Origin: Atopobium sp.
GTDB taxonomy: Bacteria; Actinomycetota; Coriobacteriia; Coriobacteriales; Atopobiaceae
Reading direction: 5' to 3'
DNA length: 64,000 bases
NCBI GenBank assembly: GCA_022732885.1
Contig: JAIJTS010000004.1
Span: 1 to 64,000, forward strand
The notes under the pieces: generated by a model
What the model was told of the DNA's origin: nothing
The model's database searches: none
What the model saw: only the letters and a program-made list of their open reading frames with translations
Program-made: the position numbers and the translations under genes
Part shown: one piece after another, positions 1 through 6,877 of the stretch
Layout of the letters: each line of letters starts with the position of its first letter
Numbering within the stretch: position 1 is the stretch's first letter

Positions 1-57
1 GTTAAACTGAAAGGACTGACCCCGGAGGAGTTCCGAAATCAGTCCTTGGTAGCCTAG
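1..57 (+). CDS. IS3-family transposase, C-terminal fragment (partial at window edge)
   Basis: An open frame enters from the left edge and stops at TAG 55-57. Its 18 residues read VKLKGLTPEEFRNQSLVA. Seen: the block LKGLTPEEFRNQSL. Known: IS3-family (IS150-like) OrfB transposases end in LKGLTPxExRxQ just after the integrase core. Only the tail is visible, so nothing can be said about whether the element is intact. It points rightwards, toward the converging lic genes. Confidence 0.7.
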   Translation, partial: VKLKGLTPEEFRNQSLVA

Positions 58-96
58 CTCTTTATTAAATTCGTCCAAGTTTTGGGACGCAGTTCA
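1..96 (+). mobile_element. right end of an IS3-family insertion sequence
   Basis: About 40 bases past the transposase stop, bases 71-96 (tcgtccaagttttgggac, then gcagttca) resemble the terminal repeat that follows orfB in IS150-type elements, which often reads GTCCAA-TTTTTGGG-CAGTTCA. The left end and any target duplication lie outside the window, so the exact boundary near 96 is an estimate. Confidence 0.45.
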
Positions 97-138
97 AACG
101 GCTACGGGTCTTTTTTACTCCATTTAAATGAAACCAAC

Positions 139-1086
139 TTACTCTTTACTAAAAAGCTCACTCCAGTCTGGAGTAGCCGAAAGAACAGTTCCTACAATAA
201 TGACAATGCAGCAAATTACCGTCAGTGGAGAAGGAATTGCTTCCGGCATAATAGCTGGTAAAACAATCCCTGCAAGTGCAGCAAATATAACTGACCAGGC
301 GGAATAAGAAATATTCAGAGCCATTCCACGAGAGGCACCAATGGCATCGATAGCTTTATAGTAGAAGAGATACGAAGCGGTTCCTGCAAGAGCTGCAATA
401 AATACCACAGCATTTGCAGGGGTTACTGCTACCTGACTTGCAAATTCAACAGAACCTGCCAAAGGTAAGATAATAAGTCCATACGCAAACGCAGAGGTAG
501 TTTCCCTGATTTGGAGTGCAGTCTCATTATCAACAGCGTCGTCTTGCATGCCCCAAGCCAGAATAACTGCCTCAGATCCCCAACCAAAGACGCAAGCTAC
601 AACGCCTAAGATTCCAACAAGAACGTTTCCATTACCCTCTCCTGCAGCAGTTGATACGCCAATGACCATAACACCCACAAGAGCAACAATAAGAGCAATG
701 ACTTGTTTCAAATTCATTTTTTCTTTGAGCAGAAGCCATGCCAAAAGCGAACCAACCGCTGGATAAAAAGCTGAAATAGCTGCAGTGTAGCCTGGTCCAA
801 TAGCATTAATTGCAGCAAGATACCCACTCATACCAATTGGTCCGCCTAAAAGGGCACCGAGCATAACAACTCGTCCACTCTTAGTCTTTGCAGCTTCAAG
901 GGTATCTTTTAGTCTGCCCTTATGTATCATCATGACCAAAAGAATAACTGCGGCAAAAAAATCATGCATGAATGCACTGGCAAATGAAGCCTGTGCAGAA
1001 TCAAGGTATGGACTCATACCAAGGGCAACACCAAGGATGACGGTATCAACTGCCCAAAGGATGCCGCTCAATAAACCATATTGCAT
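139..1086 (-). CDS. licB: LicB-type choline permease (DMT/EamA superfamily)
   Basis: A 315-residue polytopic membrane protein, almost entirely hydrophobic, with about ten transmembrane segments and two EamA-like halves; YLAAINAIGPGYTAAISAFYP is the typical hairpin before the half boundary. Known: LicB proteins of phosphocholine loci belong to this family and import choline. The start chosen is ATG 1084-1086 (MQYGLLSG), preceded by AAAGGGGAAAC, which leaves 17 bp after the upstream licC-licA fusion; a longer frame to 1128 would overlap that gene. Context decides the function: the neighbours are choline activation and transfer genes. It is the last gene of the leftward operon. A generic drug/metabolite exporter is the alternative. 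Confidence 0.8.
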   Translation of the reverse strand: MQYGLLSGILWAVDTVILGVALGMSPYLDSAQASFASAFMHDFFAAVILLVMMIHKGRLKDTLEAAKTKSGRVVMLGALLGGPIGMSGYLAAINAIGPGYTAAISAFYPAVGSLLAWLLLKEKMNLKQVIALIVALVGVMVIGVSTAAGEGNGNVLVGILGVVACVFGWGSEAVILAWGMQDDAVDNETALQIRETTSAFAYGLIILPLAGSVEFASQVAVTPANAVVFIAALAGTASYLFYYKAIDAIGASRGMALNISYSAWSVIFAALAGIVLPAIMPEAIPSPLTVICCIVIIVGTVLSATPDWSELFSKE

Positions 1087-1103
1087 AGTTTCCCCTTTTG
1101 CTC

Positions 1104-2894
1104 TTAGTTCTGAGTCTCTTCGTACCAAGAAAGTACACGATCAATATTATTTGCAGCGTAGCGATAGTAAATAAAGAACCACTCACCTACGTTCTCGCCT
1201 TCTGCTTCTTTAACAAGCGACCATAGATACCAGCACCAACCCGCAAAGACTACATAGCTCCAGAAATGCCTACGCTGCTCAAACGTTGCTTCTTGTCCAA
1301 AGTAATAATCAATAGCAGCATTTGCTTCATCATCGGTTAGCTCACAACAAACCGTAAAGGTACCAAAGTCATTTGCCTCATCTGACATGCCTGCATATTC
1401 CCAGTCAATAAGGCTGTAGGTGCCGGCCTCATCAATTAAGAAATTCAGATAGAAGAAGTCATTGTGAGAAATCACAACTGGATACTGATCGGCATCTGCA
1501 TACTTCTTCAAGCGCAGGACCTTCTCGCGAAGCTCGTAATAGCCAGGAATCTCAATGGGACCCTCTTCAAGCAAAAGTTTCTCGTAATTAAGGCCCTCAT
1601 TAACAAAGTCAAAAGAACGATCAAGTGAAGCTCCACTATGGTGCAGCTTATAGCCCATCTCCATTGCGTGTTTAAGCTGCTCAGGATTGTGAGGATCAAG
1701 ATTTTGCGCATTTTTCACAAACTTAGAAATCTTCCAGCCCTCTTTTTGATCCTCATAAATAAAGGTGTTGTCCAGACCAAGTTCACGAGCAAGACGAAGA
1801 CCAGCCTCTTCGGCAGCGCGATCAACAAGCTTTTCAGTGCCAACGCCAGGATGCCTGTAGACATACTCCTGAGCATCCTCACCATTTCCTACAACAAAGT
1901 GGGCAGACAAATTAGTTAGTCCTTGTTTTAGTGGATAGAAGCCGTGAATATCTTTCTTCTGACAGTGGAGTACAGAGACAATGTTGTCAAAAATCTCTGA
2001 ATCAATATTCTCAATGAAAGCTGGATCAAACTGACGCAGCTCATCAAGGGAGTCAAACTCATAAATCACGCCGTCAGGATATTTTCTAATGCTCATAGAA
2101 AGCTCTTTGATGTGACGGACGTAAATCTCTTCCCAAAGCATATCGACAGTCTCTGGCTTGTCATAAACCTCTTCAAGAATATCAACAAACTTTTTAGAGA
2201 ACTTTCTATCAAAGAAGACATGTCCAAGCATAATCCAAGAGTTAGAACCGCCAATTTCTACACCAGTTATGCGTCCACCGCGGCCCTCTTTAAGGCACCA
2301 CTCATTAGTTTCTCCTGCTACATATGTTGCGGAATAATAAGCCCCAAAAACATAGTGTTCAAATGGATTCTGAGTAAAGTAATCATCGGAAGAGCAAATA
2401 TACGTATTATCAAGCTGATCTTTAACGCACCAGAGCGTAGAGTTGTTATTTCTAGTTGCGTAGTCTGGATTAACAACAATCTTGACACCATACTTAGCGG
2501 CCAGATAGAAGAAATACTCCTTCTTATAGCCAACAACTACGGTAATATCGGTAACACCGGCCTCCATAAGCTGGTGAATCTGGCGCTCAATAAGGACTTC
2601 TCCACGTACCTTCAAGACACCTTTTGGCTTCTCATAAGAAATGGGCGCAAAGCGAGAAGAAAGACCAGCTGCCATAATAATGGCGTTTTTAACCTCGTAA
2701 GGCTTCAAAGCTTCAAGTCCTTTTGGCGTAATAAGACTATCATCAATAAGCCCCTGGTCTTCAAGTGTTTTAACTGCTGAATTAACTGACCCTAAAGACA
2801 GCTCTGTATTCTCTGCAAGCTGTCTTTGATTGAGCTTCTCGTTAGACTGAGCAATGGTTTTTAGTACAGAAAACACGTTCTTTGTTAAAGCCAC
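1104..2894 (-). CDS. winged-helix / CTP:phosphocholine cytidylyltransferase / choline kinase fusion
   Basis: A 596-residue protein with three recognisable parts. Residues about 1-62 are a winged helix (NQRQLAENTELSLGSVNSAVKTLEDQGLI). Residues about 70-300 are a LicC-like nucleotidyltransferase with the signature IIMAAGLSSRF and then EKPKGVLKV. Residues about 305-596 are a LicA/aminoglycoside-phosphotransferase kinase with catalytic HNDFFYLNF near 477 and metal-binding DWEYAG near 497. It should phosphorylate choline and convert phosphocholine to CDP-choline in the cytosol, the donor for LicD. The start is GTG 2892-2894, six bases after GGAGG; the in-frame TTG at 2915 overlaps the Shine-Dalgarno sequence. 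The order LicC-then-LicA on one chain, with a DNA-binding domain in front, suggests the enzyme may also sense choline and regulate its own promoter; that last point is inference. Confidence 0.85.
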   Translation of the reverse strand: MALTKNVFSVLKTIAQSNEKLNQRQLAENTELSLGSVNSAVKTLEDQGLIDDSLITPKGLEALKPYEVKNAIIMAAGLSSRFAPISYEKPKGVLKVRGEVLIERQIHQLMEAGVTDITVVVGYKKEYFFYLAAKYGVKIVVNPDYATRNNNSTLWCVKDQLDNTYICSSDDYFTQNPFEHYVFGAYYSATYVAGETNEWCLKEGRGGRITGVEIGGSNSWIMLGHVFFDRKFSKKFVDILEEVYDKPETVDMLWEEIYVRHIKELSMSIRKYPDGVIYEFDSLDELRQFDPAFIENIDSEIFDNIVSVLHCQKKDIHGFYPLKQGLTNLSAHFVVGNGEDAQEYVYRHPGVGTEKLVDRAAEEAGLRLARELGLDNTFIYEDQKEGWKISKFVKNAQNLDPHNPEQLKHAMEMGYKLHHSGASLDRSFDFVNEGLNYEKLLLEEGPIEIPGYYELREKVLRLKKYADADQYPVVISHNDFFYLNFLIDEAGTYSLIDWEYAGMSDEANDFGTFTVCCELTDDEANAAIDYYFGQEATFEQRRHFWSYVVFAGWCWYLWSLVKEAEGENVGEWFFIYYRYAANNIDRVLSWYEETQN

Positions 2895-2939
2895 GGTTCC
2901 TCCAAATGAGACCAACTTTCAAGCCTACTTACTTTAGTC

Positions 2940-2968
2940 ATAGTACTACTATGTTCAAATTTGTACAA
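2940..2968 (-). promoter_or_regulatory. sigma70-type promoter of the licC-licA fusion and licB
   Basis: Read leftwards, TTGTAC (2963-2968) and TACTAT (2940-2945) are separated by 17 bp, a good -35/-10 pair. Transcription would start near 2933, giving a leader of about 40 bases before the GTG start at 2894. One arm of the inverted repeat at 2948-2992 lies inside the spacer. Confidence 0.55.
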
Positions 2969-2992
2969 GTATAAACATATATTGAACATAGT
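2948..2992. promoter_or_regulatory. perfect 11-bp inverted repeat, candidate operator
   Basis: ACTATGTTCAA at 2948-2958 is repeated exactly as its reverse complement TTGAACATAGT at 2982-2992, with 23 bp between; arm centres are about 34 bp apart, roughly three helical turns. One arm sits between -10 and -35 and the other just upstream of -35. A small palindrome, TTGTACAA, lies at 2961-2968 between them. Placement suits a dimeric repressor; the winged helix of the gene it precedes is the obvious candidate. Confidence 0.5.
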
Positions 2993-3027
2993 AAACTGGA
3001 GAAGCGTAGAAACCCGTGACTCTAACA

Positions 3028-3052
3028 AAAACGACACATGAAGTGCCGTTTT
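3028..3052 (-). terminator. terminator after licD
   Basis: On the minus strand a 10-bp stem (one G-U pair) with a 5-base loop, AAAACGGCAC/GTGTCGTTTT, ends in TTTTTGTTAG. It lies 35 bp past the licD stop and separates the licD-rml operon from the licCA promoter. Confidence 0.65.
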
Positions 3053-3086
3053 ATAGTTCATTTATTACTTTATGTACAAGATAGCT

Positions 3087-3932
3087 CTAGTAAGGACCAA
3101 AATCCAAACGTGCTGGATAGTGATTTTTGCGTTTTTCAACTGGAGGCATCTGCATATAATCGCCGTAAAGCATCCTGAGGAACTTATCATTTTGATTAGG
3201 GAATGCTACTTTAATTCCCTCAAAATCAAGCTTATCAACAGGGAAAACCTCATCGATTGGATAGGTGTTCATAAACCTATTGGTGTCGTGTAGGTAGGCA
3301 ATTCTTTTTGTCTTAACGTGAGCAAAACGGTTGCGGGCTTCCTGCTCGCGTTCATACATTTTCTGAGTAGATAGAGGTAAAAGTTTGCAAACTCCCCTGC
3401 CCATGGTAACAGCAGCTTTTAAGAGTTTTCCTTTGATGCCGTCGGCCAAGATGACAGGACGTGGAACGTCAACTAGGATACGCATATGTGACCAGAACCA
3501 TGCATCAAATGCTTGCTTCTGATATTCTTTCTCGTCATCTGAAACGTTATCAAAGCAATAAACATCCAGGAAAATACCAAGGTCAAGTGGAAGCGAAGCA
3601 AGTGCTTCTTCACAAAACTGTGTGCCCTTGAGCATGATTCGAGTAGTTGGAAATGGATAGTTGATGTCCCTCTTGGTATTCATAATTGAATACTTTTCTG
3701 ACCACTCTTTGTCATAGATATCCAGAAGTTTATTAAAGTCTTCCGCAGGAAGGCAAACGTCAATATCATCGTCCCAAGGAATAAAACCTTTATGACGAAG
3801 AGCACCGATAGCGGTACCGCCAAACCCAAAATAACGAATGTCATTGGCTTCGCATGTATCAACGAAGTCTTTTAAGATCATCAGCTCAACTTGCTGAAGA
3901 TGCTTAAGTGTCTCTGTATCGTATGTGCGCAT
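3087..3932 (-). CDS. licD: LicD-family phosphocholine transferase
   Basis: 281 residues. The N-terminal core shows FGFGGTAIGALRHKGF followed by WDDDIDV at about residues 53-59, the metal-binding nucleotidyltransferase-fold signature of LicD. Known: LicD proteins transfer phosphocholine from CDP-choline to sugars of teichoic acids or lipopolysaccharide. With the licC-licA fusion and licB next door, phosphocholine transfer is the natural reading; some LicD relatives use other phospho-alditol donors. It overlaps the rmlB stop by one base and is the last gene of the leftward rmlA-rmlD-rmlB-licD run, which ties phosphocholine addition to a rhamnose-containing glycan. Confidence 0.85.
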   Translation of the reverse strand: MRTYDTETLKHLQQVELMILKDFVDTCEANDIRYFGFGGTAIGALRHKGFIPWDDDIDVCLPAEDFNKLLDIYDKEWSEKYSIMNTKRDINYPFPTTRIMLKGTQFCEEALASLPLDLGIFLDVYCFDNVSDDEKEYQKQAFDAWFWSHMRILVDVPRPVILADGIKGKLLKAAVTMGRGVCKLLPLSTQKMYEREQEARNRFAHVKTKRIAYLHDTNRFMNTYPIDEVFPVDKLDFEGIKVAFPNQNDKFLRMLYGDYMQMPPVEKRKNHYPARLDFGPY

Positions 3933-4999
3933 TATCGACCTTCGTACATCTTCTTGTAATAATCCTGGTAATCACCAGAAATTACGTTTTTAACCCATTC
4001 ACGATTCTCTAGATACCAGTTAATGGTAGTGATAATTCCCTCTTCAAATGAAGTTTCTGGATACCAGCCAAGCTCTTCTTTAATCTTATCAGGTGCAATG
4101 CCGTAGCGGCGGTCATGACCTTTACGATCAGTAACGTAAGAAATCAGATTTTCAGTAATCTGAGCATCGCCAGTGATTCTTGCAACTTCACTAATGATGC
4201 ACTTAACAATGTAGAGGTTGTTGCGCTCGTTATGACCGCCAACGTTATAGACCTCGCCCAGCTTGCCGCCTTCAAGAACCATAGCAATTGCCTTGCAGTG
4301 GTCATCGACGTACAGCCAATCACGAACGTTAAGTCCATCACCATAAACGGGAAGTGCCTTGTGCTCCAAGCAATTCTCAATCATCAGAGGAATGAGCTTC
4401 TCAGGGAACTGATAGGGGCCGTAGTTGTTAGAGCAGCGGGTAATTACCGCTGGGAAACCGTACGTATCATGCCAGGCCTTTACAAACATATCTGCAGAAG
4501 CCTTAGATGCAGAGTAAGGACTATGAGGGCTCAATGGTGTAGTCTCACGGAAAAATGCCTCTGGGTCATCAAGCGGCAACGATCCATAGACCTCATCAGT
4601 AGAAACCTGCAGGTATCTATGGTTGCCGTAGGAGCCCTGTCCATCATTCCAGAAAGACTCTGCAACGCTCAGAAGTGCAACAGTACCCATAACGTTAGTG
4701 TCAGCAAAGGCGCCTGGATCTTCAATAGAGCGGTCTACATGACTCTCTGCTGCAAAATTAATAACATAATCAGGATGATGAGCTTCAAAGAGCTGCGTTA
4801 GGGCTGCTTTATCCCTAATATCTACGTGAGCAAAGGTATAGCGAGGGTCCTGATCATATTCCGAAAGGTTCTCAAGGTTGCCCGCATACGTCAGGGCATC
4901 CACGTTCAGAATATGAATATCCTGATTTCTTTTGAGCATATAGTGGATAAAGTTAGATCCAATAAATCCAGCTCCACCAGTTACTAAATAGGTCTTCAC
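3932..4999 (-). CDS. rmlB: dTDP-glucose 4,6-dehydratase
   Basis: 355 residues, full length for the family. It starts with the Rossmann NAD-binding motif VTGGAGFIGSN (residues 6-16) and contains STDEVYG and the catalytic PYSASKA (Tyr-x-x-x-Lys) characteristic of extended short-chain dehydrogenases. It converts dTDP-glucose to dTDP-4-keto-6-deoxyglucose, the second step of dTDP-L-rhamnose synthesis. Its stop overlaps the licD start by one base, and rmlD ends one base before its start, so these genes are translated from one message. Confidence 0.95.
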   Translation of the reverse strand: MKTYLVTGGAGFIGSNFIHYMLKRNQDIHILNVDALTYAGNLENLSEYDQDPRYTFAHVDIRDKAALTQLFEAHHPDYVINFAAESHVDRSIEDPGAFADTNVMGTVALLSVAESFWNDGQGSYGNHRYLQVSTDEVYGSLPLDDPEAFFRETTPLSPHSPYSASKASADMFVKAWHDTYGFPAVITRCSNNYGPYQFPEKLIPLMIENCLEHKALPVYGDGLNVRDWLYVDDHCKAIAMVLEGGKLGEVYNVGGHNERNNLYIVKCIISEVARITGDAQITENLISYVTDRKGHDRRYGIAPDKIKEELGWYPETSFEEGIITTINWYLENREWVKNVISGDYQDYYKKMYEGR

Positions 5000-5000
5000 A

Positions 5001-5900
5001 CTAACCTCTTTCTACCTTCGAAAGATATGTCGCAAGAGCCTCCTGCCAAGGCCTCATACTGTTTCCAATAGTACTCTCAAGATGGCCGTTTACCAAAGAT
5101 GAATACGCAGGGCGAGAAGCGCTTTCTGGGTGCATCTCTTTCCACTGAGCAGAAGTTACCCTAGTAACCTTACAGTCAAGATTGCTGCCAGCCATAATAG
5201 CTTCGGCAAAATCAGCCCATGAGCATGTTCCCTCATTGGTTGCGTGATAGATGCCATAGTTCTCAGTAGCCGCAATGCACAAGATTGCGTGTGCCAAATC
5301 ATTTGCGCTGGTAGGATTACCTACCTGATCATCAACAACACTAATCTCTGGATACTTTGCACCAAGGGTGCGCATGGTTGTCACAAAGTTCTTGCCAACA
5401 TAACCATAAAGCCACGCCGTTCTAACCACAAATGTTTGAGCATTTGCTGCCAGCGCAAGTCCTTCTCCCGCCAATTTGGAGCGACCATAGGCAGAAACAG
5501 GACAAGGAGCATCTTGTTCCGTGCGAGGAGAGTTTTCTTTACCGCTGAAGACGTAATCGGTGGATACCTGCACAAGCTTTGTCTGAGTAGAGTTACAAGC
5601 TCGTGCAAGATTCATAGGACCAAGCGCATTTACCGCAAAAGCCATATCAAAATTGCTCTCACAACCATCTACATTTGTTGCGGCAGCACAGTTAATAACA
5701 ACGTCATAGCGTTCATGCTGAGCAAACCATGTATTAACTGCCTCAGCGCTAGTAATGTCAAGCTCGTCTGCGTCGGTATAATCAACATCTGGCTCAATGA
5801 ATGACTCTGAAATGGGACCAATCTCAGAAACCCCGGTCTCAAAAAGGCGTTTGAGTTCGTTGCCTAACTGACCATGGGAACCAGTAATAAGAACGTGCAT
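5001..5900 (-). CDS. rmlD: dTDP-4-dehydrorhamnose reductase
   Basis: 299 residues beginning MHVLITGSHGQLGNEL at ATG 5898-5900. The frame stays open to 6050, but that part lies inside rmlA and matches nothing expected, so the internal ATG, directly after the rmlA stop and behind a GGGAGAG ribosome site, is the start. Motifs seen: GxxGxxG at the N-terminus, STDYVFSG, and YGRSKLAGE with catalytic Tyr and Lys. It reduces dTDP-4-dehydrorhamnose to dTDP-L-rhamnose with NAD(P)H. The epimerase RmlC that should act just before it is not encoded in this cluster, and this protein is too short to carry it as a fusion. Confidence 0.92.
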   Translation of the reverse strand: MHVLITGSHGQLGNELKRLFETGVSEIGPISESFIEPDVDYTDADELDITSAEAVNTWFAQHERYDVVINCAAATNVDGCESNFDMAFAVNALGPMNLARACNSTQTKLVQVSTDYVFSGKENSPRTEQDAPCPVSAYGRSKLAGEGLALAANAQTFVVRTAWLYGYVGKNFVTTMRTLGAKYPEISVVDDQVGNPTSANDLAHAILCIAATENYGIYHATNEGTCSWADFAEAIMAGSNLDCKVTRVTSAQWKEMHPESASRPAYSSLVNGHLESTIGNSMRPWQEALATYLSKVERG

Positions 5901-5901
5901 A

Positions 5902-6804
5902 CTACTCTCCCTTTCCAGAAGGAAGAATACGTCCCTCTGCAACACTCTTAAGGTGCTCACCATACGTTGATTTACCGTAACGATTGGCGCACTCAATGAG
6001 CTTAGAGCTGTCAATCCAACCGTTCTCAAAGGCAATTTCTTCTGGAACACTTACGGGAAGGCCTTGTGCTGTCTCAACGGTACGAACAAACGTAGATGCC
6101 TCAAAGAGAGACTCCATAGTTCCTGTATCCAGCCATGCAAAACCACGACCAAGCGTAACAACATCAAGCGTACCGTCTTCAAGATACAAACGATTGAGGT
6201 CAGTAATCTCGTATTCACCACGAGCGCTTGGTTGAACCTGTTTTACCAGTTCAGTGACGCGTTGATCATAGAAATAGAGTCCGGTAACAGCATAGTTAGA
6301 CTTTGGCTGAAGGGGTTTTTCTTCAATTGAAATAGCGTTGTAGTTTTTATCAAACTCAACAACACCAAAGCGCTCTGGGTCATCAACGTGATAGCCAAAA
6401 ACGGTAGCGCGACCGGATGTTTGTGCCTGTTGAGCAGCCTTTCTGACAAGTCCTGAAAGACCATTTCCATAGAAAATATTATCCCCAAGGATTAAAGCGG
6501 CAGCGTCATCGCCAATAAATTCTTTACCAATGACAAATGCCTGGGCCAATCCATCAGGTGAAGGCTGTTCAGCATAGCTGATTGAAATACCAAAATCAGA
6601 ACCATCGCCCAAAAGTTTCTCAAAGTTTGGAAGGTCCCGAGGAGTAGAAATGACGAGAATATCTCTAATTCCCGCCAACATAAGCGTTGACAATGGATAG
6701 TAAATCATTGGCTTGTCATAAACAGGTAGAAGCTGTTTAGATGTAACAGTTGTCAGGGGATAAAGCCTGGTACCGCTACCTCCTGCAAGAATAATGCCTT
6801 TCAA
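5902..6804 (-). CDS. rmlA: glucose-1-phosphate thymidylyltransferase
   Basis: 300 residues. The N-terminus MKGIILAGGSGTRLYPLT is the nucleotide-binding signature, followed by SKQLLPVYDKPMIYYP and later GDNIFYG, all typical of RmlA. It makes dTDP-glucose from dTTP and glucose-1-phosphate, the committed step of dTDP-rhamnose synthesis. It is the first rml gene of the leftward run; the 73 bp separating it from the upstream membrane-protein gene leave room for a promoter, although none stands out. The substrate could be supplied by the phosphoglucomutase at 14470-16191. Confidence 0.95.
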   Translation of the reverse strand: MKGIILAGGSGTRLYPLTTVTSKQLLPVYDKPMIYYPLSTLMLAGIRDILVISTPRDLPNFEKLLGDGSDFGISISYAEQPSPDGLAQAFVIGKEFIGDDAAALILGDNIFYGNGLSGLVRKAAQQAQTSGRATVFGYHVDDPERFGVVEFDKNYNAISIEEKPLQPKSNYAVTGLYFYDQRVTELVKQVQPSARGEYEITDLNRLYLEDGTLDVVTLGRGFAWLDTGTMESLFEASTFVRTVETAQGLPVSVPEEIAFENGWIDSSKLIECANRYGKSTYGEHLKSVAEGRILPSGKGE

Positions 6805-6877
6805 AATTACTCCCCATCAATTAGATTCCTCATCAAATACTACTTATAGTACGCTCATAAATAAGCTTACCAAAGTC

